IMG/VR virus record: IMGVR_UViG_3300044729_001284
Span: 1-37,563 of that record
Origin: a virus
Direction: 5' to 3' (one strand)
DNA: 37,563 bases
Part shown: piece after piece, positions 30,325-37,436 of the stretch
Layout: every line of letters starts with the position of its first letter
Position numbering within the stretch: position 1 is the first letter of the stretch
Notes under the pieces: model-generated
The model's input: the letters and a program-made list of their open reading frames with translations, nothing else
Told to the model about the DNA's origin: nothing
The model's database searches: none
Position numbers and translations under genes: made by a program

Positions 30325-31401
30325 TTACTCTGCGGCCTTGAACTCGGCCAGACGGCGCTTGACGATGGCGCCAAGCTCTTCGCGCTGCTGGAGGTCGGCG
30401 ACGTACTGGATCAGATCGCAGGCGGCGTCGAAGTCGTCGCGGGCTTTGGCGGCTTCGAGCTGGCCGGCGACTTCGGCGTAGGTCATCACGCCCGCGCCTT
30501 GCTCGACCTGCTTGAGCGCTTCGTCCTGCTGATCAACTGGCGTGGCCGCTTGCTCTGCTGCCGGCTTCTTCCCGCGTAGCTTGTCCTTCACGGCTTCGGT
30601 TCGCGACGCTCCAGCGGATTCCTCCTGCTGCTCTACCTCGAACCATTCCTCGGGCTTGCTCATTCCGTCGCGAAGGCTGGCGTAAATCTTCTTCAGGCTC
30701 ACAACCTGTGCTGGCTGGATCGCGTCGAGGCGGCGCTGAATGCGCTTCTCGATCTGCTCGCGCGTGACTCCGAAGGCATCGAACGCATCGAGCATCTTCT
30801 TCATTGCTTCGGGAGACGTGTCGGCCTTGGTGCGCATCGTGGTCTCGCACTGGGCGACGGCGGCTTCGGTGACATCACCAGGGATCACGGCGAGGATGCA
30901 GGCACGCAGCCGGCGGGCGCCCTGATTCGCGACCATTTCGTATATGTCGCGCGGGTCTTCGAGTTTGTAGCTGCCCTTCTTGGTGTAGCGGACGTGCGGC
31001 ACCTGAAATGTGACTTCGCGCCGGGTGTTGGTCTCGACATCCCAGGCAAAGGCCTGCACGGTGCTTTCGCCGTTGCGCTGATCCAGCTCGCGGATGCCGA
31101 ATTGCATGTTTCCCCATGATTGAGCCATCGCTTCGGCAAGGCGGATGCTTGGGCCGGAGACATCAGAGCCGCCGCGCGAGTAGGTATAGACCGCAGAATC
31201 GGCCAGCGTCGGGCGGGTGCATGCGTTCAGGATGCGATCCATCGCGGCGATCAGGTCGCGCGGATTCATGCGGGCGATCATCATCGCGGCTTGAACTTCG
31301 GCAACGGCGCGCTGCTGGTCTGAGTTGGCAACGGCGTTTCCGCTGTTGCGGGCCTGCGCGGGGAGCGAGGCGGCGAATGGATTGGCTGCGACTTCGTTCA
31401 T
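30325..31401 (-). CDS. Probable single-strand annealing recombination protein
   Basis: The product has 358 residues. A conserved N-terminal core reads AVAEVQAAMMIARMNPRDLI and ILNACTRPTLADSAVYTYSR, then SWGNMQFGIRELDQRNGEST, TNTRREVTFQVPHVRYTKKG and VANQGARRLRACILAVIPGD. These are shared with a phage family found beside YqaJ exonucleases, from memory. The C-terminal 120 residues are charged and variable. Its place next to the exonuclease and SSB-like genes suggests the annealing partner (Red beta/RecT role), but the sequence is not an obvious RecT or Erf, so the function is inferred. Start ATG 31401 follows AGGAG. Confidence 0.65.
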   Translation of the reverse strand: MNEVAANPFAASLPAQARNSGNAVANSDQQRAVAEVQAAMMIARMNPRDLIAAMDRILNACTRPTLADSAVYTYSRGGSDVSGPSIRLAEAMAQSWGNMQFGIRELDQRNGESTVQAFAWDVETNTRREVTFQVPHVRYTKKGSYKLEDPRDIYEMVANQGARRLRACILAVIPGDVTEAAVAQCETTMRTKADTSPEAMKKMLDAFDAFGVTREQIEKRIQRRLDAIQPAQVVSLKKIYASLRDGMSKPEEWFEVEQQEESAGASRTEAVKDKLRGKKPAAEQAATPVDQQDEALKQVEQGAGVMTYAEVAGQLEAAKARDDFDAACDLIQYVADLQQREELGAIVKRRLAEFKAAE

Positions 31402-31408
31402 GGTGCGA

Positions 31409-31618
31409 TCACTCCTTGACGGTGGCGGGGGCGGTGGCGTCCTCGACGACGGCGCCGGACTGCATGAGGCTGACGACCTCCATGCTGTTCGCGACCATGC
31501 AATCGAGGCGGGCGGCGGCAATGTGGCGAACCGCCTGGGCTTGATTGGTGGCCTTGACCAGGTGCTTTGTGCTGACGGTCTTGTCGGTGACGATGTAGAT
31601 GCGGGCTGCGGATGACAT
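31409..31618 (-). CDS. Small conserved phage protein
   Basis: The product has 69 residues: ARIYIVTDKTVSTKHLVKAT, then NQAQAVRHIAAARLDCMVAN and a short acidic tail. The 'YIV.D' strand and 'A.T..QA.RH.A' helix form a compact alpha/beta unit that I have seen beside recombination genes in other phages, always uncharacterised. It is seven bases before the annealing-protein start. Confidence 0.72.
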   Translation of the reverse strand: MSSAARIYIVTDKTVSTKHLVKATNQAQAVRHIAAARLDCMVANSMEVVSLMQSGAVVEDATAPATVKE

Positions 31619-31631
31619 GCGGGACTGCTCC

Positions 31632-32606
31632 TTACTTGATGAGGAAACGACGGCTGGCTTCGCCGGCCTTGAGGTACTGCTGATAAAGCTCGGGATAGGC
31701 GATCTGGAAGGCCTTGGCGTCGAAGCGCATGGCCGGCTTGGCACTCTTCCAGGTGATCAGGTCATCACCGCCCAGGACGAGGCGCGAGGCGTCGCCCATG
31801 TAGGCCTTTAGGCTGCCGATCACGCCGATGCTGCCGGCCTTCTTGTCGCCATCCAGCTCGACTTCAAGCGCGGCGATCTGCGCCTTCAGTTCGACAGCGC
31901 GGGCGATCAGCTCCAGCGTCTTCGGGTTCGCTTCGACGGTGCCGCCGTTGTCGGCCGGATAGAGGCGCTTGATGTCCGACTCGCAGGTCGGCTCGGGCGG
32001 TACGTCGGCGACGATGTGACGATTCCACCACTCCGAGGCGCGGGCGATGATCTCGCCCTCCAGCTCGGCGTCGCGCTTGAGGTTGTAGACGCGCACTTCC
32101 TGATTGCCGAAGAGCACGGCCAAGTCCCACAACGGGCAGCCGGTCAGCGCCATGTAGGTCGCGCACTGCACCAGGTAGGACGGCGGAATCTGATCGGTGC
32201 CTTCTTCGCCCCAGTCGTCGGCATTGAAGGCGGCGAAGGCGTTGGCGGTCTTGCACTCCAGCCCGCGATCGGTGCGAATCTCGGTTTTGTGGCTGGCGAT
32301 CTTCTGTCCTTCGGGAATCACCAGGCGGTCGACATTGCCGAGCACCGGCGCCGATGCGTGATGCAGCATCGAGGTAAAGCGCTGCACGGCATTGCCGGTC
32401 TTGACCGTGTATTCTCGGGCGACGAACTCTTCCGCGTAGGTGCCGAAGCGCATCTGCAAGGTCTCTTCCTGACCCGGGGCGCGGCCGGTCTTCTCGGCCC
32501 AGACATCGACCGGCGTGCGGTAAGGCGACAGGCCGAGGATCGCGCCAAGGTCAGAACCGCCGAGGCCGGCGCGACGCTGGAGCAACCATTCTTCACGAGC
32601 ATTCAT
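31632..32606 (-). CDS. YqaJ-type exonuclease (lambda exo-like)
   Basis: The product has 324 residues from ATG 32606, which follows AAGGAG. The start WLLQRRAGLGGSDLGAILGL and PYRTPVDVWAEKTGR are the YqaJ signature. The PD-(D/E)XK nuclease core follows, with Asp in VLGNVDRLVI and Glu-x-Lys in GLECKTANAF, then PPSYLVQCATYMALTG. The C-terminal third is a helical extension with coiled-coil character (ELKAQIAALEVELDGDKKAG) and a beta tail. These enzymes resect double-stranded ends 5'-3' for annealing-type recombination. It forms a module with the downstream candidate annealing protein and SSB-like genes. Confidence 0.93.
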   Translation of the reverse strand: MNAREEWLLQRRAGLGGSDLGAILGLSPYRTPVDVWAEKTGRAPGQEETLQMRFGTYAEEFVAREYTVKTGNAVQRFTSMLHHASAPVLGNVDRLVIPEGQKIASHKTEIRTDRGLECKTANAFAAFNADDWGEEGTDQIPPSYLVQCATYMALTGCPLWDLAVLFGNQEVRVYNLKRDAELEGEIIARASEWWNRHIVADVPPEPTCESDIKRLYPADNGGTVEANPKTLELIARAVELKAQIAALEVELDGDKKAGSIGVIGSLKAYMGDASRLVLGGDDLITWKSAKPAMRFDAKAFQIAYPELYQQYLKAGEASRRFLIK

Positions 32607-32620
32607 GCTGCTGTTCTCCT

Positions 32621-32710
32621 TCAGAGAGTGACGCGCGCAAGGCGCAGGGATTGGCGCACGCCGTAGCCGCGCCGCAGGTAATAGATGAAGTCGGCGAGGA
32701 ACTTGCGCAT
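32621..32710 (-). CDS. 29-residue conserved phage micro-protein
   Basis: The product is MRKFLADFIYYLRRGYGVRQ followed by SLRLARVTL. The pattern of an aromatic-basic first helix, 'RRGY', and a final 'a.RLAR.TL' resembles very short proteins encoded in early regions of many phages, from memory. It starts in a TGATG overlap with the upstream gene and ends 14 bases before the exonuclease start. Function is unknown. Short length limits certainty, but the coupling and motif support it. Confidence 0.62.
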   Translation of the reverse strand: MRKFLADFIYYLRRGYGVRQSLRLARVTL

Positions 32711-32868
32711 CAGTCGTCCTCCCCGTCGTCGGCCTCGGGCTCGGCAATCTCTTCGTCGTCGTCCTCGGGCTCGGGGTTGTAGTAGCCGCGCGTCGGGCTG
32801 TAGGCCACGAGGTAGCCTTGATCAGGGCCGCAGCTCGGGCAGTCGGTGGCGCCGCACATGCAAGCCAT
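32710..32868 (-). CDS. Small zinc-ribbon-like acidic protein
   Basis: The product has 52 residues. MACMCGATDCPSCGP places four cysteines (positions 3, 5, 10 and 13) in a tight metal-binding-like knuckle. The second half is strongly acidic (EPEDDDEEIAEPEADDGEDD). The start overlaps the upstream stop by one base (TAATG). A zinc knuckle with an acidic tail can mimic DNA or bind a nucleic-acid enzyme; no specific role is known. Confidence 0.68.
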   Translation of the reverse strand: MACMCGATDCPSCGPDQGYLVAYSPTRGYYNPEPEDDDEEIAEPEADDGEDD

Positions 32869-33287
32869 TACGCAGCCCTCCGCAGGTTGCACGTTTGCAC
32901 CGGCTCGACCTTGACCCGGAAGCTCTGCGGCTTCTCGGAATCGAAGTCACCGAAGACCATTTCGACGACGCGAATGTTCGCGTGGCAGGCATCGGTCGCG
33001 AGGATGTTGATCTGCTCGGTGCGATCAGGCAGCGTGACGGTGACGCGGAACGGGATCAGCTTGCGATTCAGCTCGTTGAGCAGTCGCTGCTCGTCCGGCC
33101 CGAGCTTGCCCATGTACTCGTCGGAACTCATAGTTCCGAGCTCCAGCGCTAATTCGTGCTCCGCATCGGCGAGTGCCTGGATACTCTCGACCAGCTCGTC
33201 GTCGGAGTATTGGCGATTGATCGGCAGACCGAGGCGCACGGCCTGGGCTTCGTTCGTCTTGCGCATCAGGTCGAAGAGGCTGCTCAT
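32868..33287 (-). CDS. Hypothetical early protein
   Basis: The product has 139 residues. The N-terminal two thirds are helical (DDELVESIQALADAEHELAL); the C-terminal third is beta-rich (ANIRVVEMVFGDFDSEKPQS, FRVKVEPVQTCNLRR). The start overlaps the previous stop (ATGA) and the stop overlaps the next start. No family recognised. It sits in a run of small uncharacterised early genes where host-takeover or anti-defence proteins are often found. Confidence 0.7.
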   Translation of the reverse strand: MSSLFDLMRKTNEAQAVRLGLPINRQYSDDELVESIQALADAEHELALELGTMSSDEYMGKLGPDEQRLLNELNRKLIPFRVTVTLPDRTEQINILATDACHANIRVVEMVFGDFDSEKPQSFRVKVEPVQTCNLRRAA

Positions 33288-33574
33288 GCTGCGAACTCCG
33301 CTTTACATCCGGCATTGCATTCCCAGTGCTTGACCGGGCCGCATGTGCACTTCGATTCGAACGGTATCCGGGTCGGAAGGATGAAGCCCCGACCGCTCGG
33401 CTCGTCGCGCCCGATCAGGCTGCCGACGCCGACGGGTAATTCCTCGCGCAGCAGGCCGGAGGCATCAGCGAGACGCCAGGCTGCCGCGCTGTTGAAGTGC
33501 GGATCGTTCGACTCCAGGCACGCGATTGCGCTGTAGAGCAGGTTGATGATCTCTTTCTTCTGGTTCGCGTTCAT
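33284..33574 (-). CDS. Small protein with C-terminal cysteine cluster
   Basis: The product has 96 residues from ATG 33574 (ATGA overlap with the upstream stop). The N-terminal half is a helical unit (KKEIINLLYSAIACLESNDP, then AAWRLADASGLLREELPV). The C-terminal part KCTCGPVKHWECNAGCKAEF holds four cysteines and a histidine in a zinc-binding-like arrangement. Unknown function. Confidence 0.7.
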   Translation of the reverse strand: MNANQKKEIINLLYSAIACLESNDPHFNSAAAWRLADASGLLREELPVGVGSLIGRDEPSGRGFILPTRIPFESKCTCGPVKHWECNAGCKAEFAA

Positions 33575-34164
33575 GCCAGCGCCCCTTCGGAGAGGGCGCC
33601 GACTTGGCTGCATCCGTCGTTGCCGAGATAGATCACCTTGCCGGCGGTCTTGCTGTTCTCGACCTTCATCCGGTCGGAATTCTTAGAGAGCTTCCGATTG
33701 ATCAGCTCGCCCCATCCCCAATAGTTGCCGGACATCGCCGGGATCGCCATCGAGAACGTGCGGCCCATCTGGTAATCATCGACGGTCGGGATCACTGCGC
33801 CGTCGGCCTTGAGGTTGCCGGCGTACTCCCGAGCAACGGAGTCGATCGCCTTCTGTATCGCTGCTGCGGAATAGCTCCGGTTACAGAACACGAAGTCGGC
33901 GCCGAAGCTCGTCACCTGACCATCGAGCAGGCTGTAGCACGAGCCTTGATAGTCGATCATGCCGTCGAAGTATCCGCCCTCGAAGACCTTGGCGACGGCC
34001 TCGACCTGCCGGGTGTTCGGGCCATCTGTCCACTTGACCCGAATCGAAGCGCCGCCGCTATAGACATCAGAGCGGACGCTGAACTTCACGTCTGGGAATG
34101 CTTCCTTGAGCGCCTGCCGGATCAGCTTTGCCGTATCAGCGCAGGAAATGTATTGGGTTGCCAT
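33571..34164 (-). CDS. Stand-alone LPD29-like protein
   Basis: The product has 197 residues. TAKLIRQALKEAFPDVKFSV, then RSDVYSGGASIRVKWTDGP and VEAVAKVFEGGYFDGMIDYQ, match the LPD29 unit (large polyvalent protein-associated domain 29) as I recall it. That unit is usually fused into giant anti-defence proteins of phages and conjugative elements. Here it occurs alone with a C-terminal extension (FVFCNRSYSAAAIQKAIDSV and beyond). Function of the domain is not established. It is the second gene after PL, a place where host-takeover and anti-defence genes are common. Confidence 0.75.
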   Translation of the reverse strand: MATQYISCADTAKLIRQALKEAFPDVKFSVRSDVYSGGASIRVKWTDGPNTRQVEAVAKVFEGGYFDGMIDYQGSCYSLLDGQVTSFGADFVFCNRSYSAAAIQKAIDSVAREYAGNLKADGAVIPTVDDYQMGRTFSMAIPAMSGNYWGWGELINRKLSKNSDRMKVENSKTAGKVIYLGNDGCSQVGALSEGALA

Positions 34165-34177
34165 GATCCGCCCCCCC

Positions 34178-34366
34178 TTACGCTGCGAGCTTCTGGAAAA
34201 CCTGCTCGACCTCGAAACCGAGGGCGCGAATCAGGTTCAGGTCGCTCTTGTCGAGCGTCTTTTTGCCGGCGATCTTGGCGAAGATTTGAGCGGCCTCGTT
34301 GGCCGGGTAAATCAGGGTGTTGCCATAGACGCTGCGGACTTCGATTTCTACTGTCTTGGTTTCCAT
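34178..34366 (-). CDS. First gene of the leftward operon, small conserved protein
   Basis: The product has 62 residues from ATG 34366 behind GGAGG; the frame upstream runs into the promoter. METKTVEIEVRSVYGNTLIY, then PANEAAQIFAKIAGKKTLDK, is a pattern I have seen in uncharacterised phage early proteins. It is not Arg-rich like lambda N, so an antitermination role is not supported. Being first after PL it should be strongly expressed on infection and repressed in the lysogen. Confidence 0.75.
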   Translation of the reverse strand: METKTVEIEVRSVYGNTLIYPANEAAQIFAKIAGKKTLDKSDLNLIRALGFEVEQVFQKLAA

Positions 34367-34401
34367 GATTGCCTCCGTCTGTTTAATCAATCCACGACTG
34401 A

Positions 34402-34433
34402 ATTAAACACCACGTTTAAACGGAAGTCAAACA
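34402..34433 (-). promoter_or_regulatory. PL promoter and operator
   Basis: On the minus strand TTGACT (34430-34425) and TTTAAT (34407-34402) are separated by 17 bases, a good sigma-70 promoter reading leftward into the 34366 start. A perfect palindrome CGTTTAAACG (34413-34422) lies in the spacer, and TAAAC half-sites flank it. Positions 34403-34433 are an inverted copy of 35737-35767 with 29 of 31 bases matching. The palindrome between the promoter boxes is the expected target of CI and Cro. Confidence 0.88.
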
Positions 34434-34471
34434 GTTTGTTTAAATTTCTTTCACGCTATGAGTTGAGGACG

Positions 34472-34496
34472 AAAAAAAGCCCGCCGGAGCGGGCTT
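34472..34496 (-). terminator. Terminator of the repressor operon
   Basis: Read on the minus strand, AAGCCCGC pairs with GCGGGCTT around a four-base loop and is followed by TTTTTT. It lies 21 bases beyond the stop of the small membrane protein gene and just before PL, so it insulates the leftward early operon from repressor-operon transcription. Confidence 0.9.
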
Positions 34497-34516
34497 GATG
34501 CGGAGCTGGTGATCAG

Positions 34517-34729
34517 TCAGCGCTTGCGGCGTCTATCGGCCAGGTCGTGCAGAAACTTCCCGGTGTAGTAGCAGGCGAAGATCGAGGCGACGGATACAAC
34601 CCCGAGCAGGTAGGGCTCGAAGTCCTCTCCGACATCCAGCGCCTTGACGCCGGCGCCGAGCACCCAGAAGGCGCCAGCTCCTGCCAGGATCATGATCAGC
34701 AGGAAGAGATTTACGGCGAGCCACTGCAT
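34517..34729 (-). CDS. Small two-helix membrane protein in the repressor operon
   Basis: The product has 70 residues from ATG 34729. Two transmembrane helices are visible: LAVNLFLLIMILAGAGAFWV and YLLGVVSVASIFACYYTGKF, with a charged loop (DVGEDFEP) and a basic tail RRRKR. It begins four bases after the lipoprotein stop and ends before a terminator, so it is the third gene of the CI operon and should be made in the lysogen. No family recognised. Likely roles are superinfection exclusion or partnership with the lipoprotein. Confidence 0.7.
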   Translation of the reverse strand: MQWLAVNLFLLIMILAGAGAFWVLGAGVKALDVGEDFEPYLLGVVSVASIFACYYTGKFLHDLADRRRKR

Positions 34730-34733
34730 GAGA

Positions 34734-35039
34734 CTACTTGCAGGAAAAGGCTTGCGCGTGCTGCGATGTGCCGCCGTAGGCGGTTTCCGACTGGGTGAAG
34801 ACGATGTGCGTTGCGTTCGCTGCTTCAGCCTCGGCGATGATCTTGTCTCGCGTCTCCTGCATTGCCTTGCCGGCGAAGACGCCATAGAACGGCGAGGTCG
34901 CCGAAATGCTTTTGATGAGGCTACACGACGCGACTTGCTGCGCCGTTGCCTCTCGCACGGTTGAGCTAGTCGAGCTGACGACAGTAGCACAGCCGCAAAG
35001 CAACGAGATCGAGATCAGTAGAAGCGGTCTTGCGGTCAT
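34734..35039 (-). CDS. DUF4156-like lipoprotein expressed with the repressor
   Basis: The product has 101 residues from ATG 35039, in an ATGA overlap with the cI stop. MTARPLLLISISLLCGCATV is a classic lipoprotein signal with lipobox LCGC. The mature part (VASCSLIKSISATSPFYGVF, and NATHIVFTQSETAYG) resembles the DUF4156 family of short outer-membrane lipoproteins, which is a recalled assignment. Co-transcription with the repressor means it should be present in lysogens: a likely lysogenic conversion gene, for example blocking a receptor, though no target is visible. Confidence 0.78.
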   Translation of the reverse strand: MTARPLLLISISLLCGCATVVSSTSSTVREATAQQVASCSLIKSISATSPFYGVFAGKAMQETRDKIIAEAEAANATHIVFTQSETAYGGTSQHAQAFSCK

Positions 35040-35692
35040 CCATGCACCCATTTGCCAATAGCGACGCCGCAGATCGTAGCATTTCCATTGATCGGGATCA
35101 TCCTCGGCTGCCAGTCCGGATTCAGTGGCCGCAGGTATTTCCGCCCGTCCTCGACGACGAGCTGCTTGAAGGTCGCCTGGTTCTCGTCATCAAGGCGCAC
35201 GACGACATTGCTGCCGTGCTCGGCCGGGACATCAGGATCGACGAAGATAATGTCGCCGTGCTGGTATTTCGGCTCCATTGAAATGCCCGAGACGCGCAGC
35301 GCGAAGGCCTTGGGCCCGAGCTTCTTCGGGTAGAACAGCCAGTCCTCGGCTTCGCCTGGTTGAAAGTTATCGACGATGCTGCTCCAGTCGCCGGCCTGTA
35401 CCGACGAGATCAGCGGGACGCGGCCGAAAAGATCAGGCGCTGGCTCGACGTTGTAGATCGCGGACGACTCGCTCGCGGCCAGCAGCATCGACCCGCCGCC
35501 GGTCTCGATCCAGTCCGCCGAGCAGCCGATCACCCGCTGCGCCTCGATCATTCCCTGCTTCGAGACGCCGCGCGACTCCCAATTCTTGACGGTCTGCGGC
35601 GAGGCGTTGAGCGCCCGGGCCAGCTCTGACTGCCCGGTGATCCCCTTCAGCTCTCGCGCTGCCTCATAGAGGCGCTTCATTTGTTCGTGCAT
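35036..35692 (-). CDS. cI: CI-type phage repressor, self-cleaving (LexA/S24 family)
   Basis: The product has 218 residues from ATG 35692; the frame is open upstream but through the operator. Residues about 10-60 form the helix-turn-helix (GQSELARALNASPQTVKNWE). Cleavage would occur at Ala100-Gly101 in SSVQAGDW. The catalytic dyad is Ser138 in SGISMEP and Lys176 in ATFKQL. RecA-stimulated self-cleavage should link induction to DNA damage. ATG 35680 is an alternative start. The leader upstream carries the PR operator, and a second operator lies beyond the operon's far end. Confidence 0.95.
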   Translation of the reverse strand: MHEQMKRLYEAARELKGITGQSELARALNASPQTVKNWESRGVSKQGMIEAQRVIGCSADWIETGGGSMLLAASESSAIYNVEPAPDLFGRVPLISSVQAGDWSSIVDNFQPGEAEDWLFYPKKLGPKAFALRVSGISMEPKYQHGDIIFVDPDVPAEHGSNVVVRLDDENQATFKQLVVEDGRKYLRPLNPDWQPRMIPINGNATICGVAIGKWVHG

Positions 35693-35736
35693 GTCGCTGA
35701 TTCTCCGCGTACTAAACAGCGCGTTGTTAAACGGCG

Positions 35737-35768
35737 TGTTTGACTTTCGTTTAAACGTGGCGTTTAAT
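35737..35768 (+). promoter_or_regulatory. PR promoter and operator
   Basis: TTGACT (35740-35745) and TTTAAT (35763-35768) are separated by 17 bases and read rightward into the Cro-like gene at 35801. The palindrome CGTTTAAACG (35748-35757) lies in the spacer. Further TAAAC-type half-sites occur toward cI (35713-35733), which may be a second operator and the site of the repressor's own promoter. The block is an inverted copy of the PL block. Confidence 0.9.
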
Positions 35769-35800
35769 TGAGGGGAGTTCATTACACAGAGGGTTTCCAA

Positions 35801-36010
35801 ATGTCCGAAGACGGGGCACTAATCGAGTCGCTTGGCGGGCCGGCAAAGGTCGCCGAGCTGCTTGGCTACGACAAACAGGGCGGGGTGCAGCGAGTCCATA
35901 ACTGGATCACTCGCGGCATTCCTCCACGCGTGAAGCTGGAGCATCCCGACGTTTTCTTGCGTGAGGGGAAAGTCGGCCATGACGAGACGGCAATCAGAGC
36001 GGCGGCGTGA
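35801..36010 (+). CDS. Cro-like regulator
   Basis: The product has 69 residues from ATG 35801; the frame extends upstream only over the promoter. SLGGPAKVAELLGYDKQGG followed by VQRVHNWITRGIPPRVKLEH is the typical Cro/YdaS helix-turn-helix, with 'G....A..LG....VHNW..RGIP...K'. It is the first gene from PR and divergent from cI, so it should act as the lytic-side repressor on the shared operators. A terminator begins inside its stop codon region. Confidence 0.88.
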   Translation: MSEDGALIESLGGPAKVAELLGYDKQGGVQRVHNWITRGIPPRVKLEHPDVFLREGKVGHDETAIRAAA

Positions 36011-36042
36011 GTTCGTTTTCATGCCGCCATTCTCTTTTTTTG
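36001..36042 (+). terminator. Terminator after the Cro-like gene (tR1-like)
   Basis: GGCGGCGTGA (36001-36010) pairs with TCATGCCGCC (36019-36028), including one G-U pair, around an eight-base loop, followed by ATTCTCTTTTTTTG. The stem includes the cro stop codon. It lies where lambda has tR1, so transcription into cII and replication genes probably needs partial readthrough or antitermination. Confidence 0.82.
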
Positions 36043-36054
36043 TCCCGAGTTCGT

Positions 36055-36083
36055 CTGTCCGAAGCTGTCCGAAAAAGTCGGAC
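36055..36083 (+). other. Short repeats and hairpin between cro and cII-like gene
   Basis: CTGTCCGAA occurs twice ten bases apart (36055-36063 and 36065-36073), and the second copy forms GTCCGA-AAAAG-TCGGAC (36067-36083). It could be an RNA hairpin, an antitermination (nut-like) element or an operator. There is no evidence to choose. Confidence 0.5.
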
Positions 36084-36105
36084 GACGCGGGAAGGGGGTT
36101 AAAAA

Positions 36106-36485
36106 ATGCAGCAGGCACTCTTCCATGAGTCGCTGAACGACGCCCTGCGCGATGTCGTGCAGACGCTAGGCGGAACCAAGAAAGTCGGCGCCATGATGCG
36201 CCCGGAGAAGTCGCCAGACGAGGCTGCGCGCTGGATCAGCGACTGCCTGAATACGGATCGGCGCGAGAAGTTCGACCCCGAGCAAGTGCTGTGGTTGTTG
36301 CGCGAGGGCCGCAAGATCGGCTGCCATTCCGGCATGCACTTCATTTGCGCCGAGTCTGGCTATTCACCGGCGCAACCCGTCGAGCCAAAGGACGAGCTGG
36401 CCGAGCTTCAGCGCAACTTCATCGAGGCATCGAAGCATCTTAGCCGCATGGCTGATCGAATCGAGCGGATCAGCGGCGGTCAGGC

Positions 36486-36489
<4 letters not shown>
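36106..36489 (+). CDS. CII-like regulator (Phage_CP76 family)
   Basis: The product has 127 residues. HESLNDALRDVVQTLGGTKK, then VGAMMRPEKSPDEAARWISD and CLNTDRREKFDPEQVLWLLR, match the CP76/CII family of phage regulators, in which a lambda-repressor-like helical unit is followed by a C-terminal coiled helix (AELQRNFIEASKHLSRMADR). It is the second gene from PR, a suitable place for a decision factor that promotes lysogeny. AAGGGGG precedes the start. It overlaps the next gene by four bases. Confidence 0.85.
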
Positions 36490-37337
<848 letters not shown>

Positions 37338-37436
37338 TGCGTGGATCGAGAAAATATTCGGGCACATGTCGGCCTACTACGGCTCGCTGTTCTCTGATCG
37401 CTGGCGTGGATTCGATCTCGTCGAGGTCAAGCGCAT

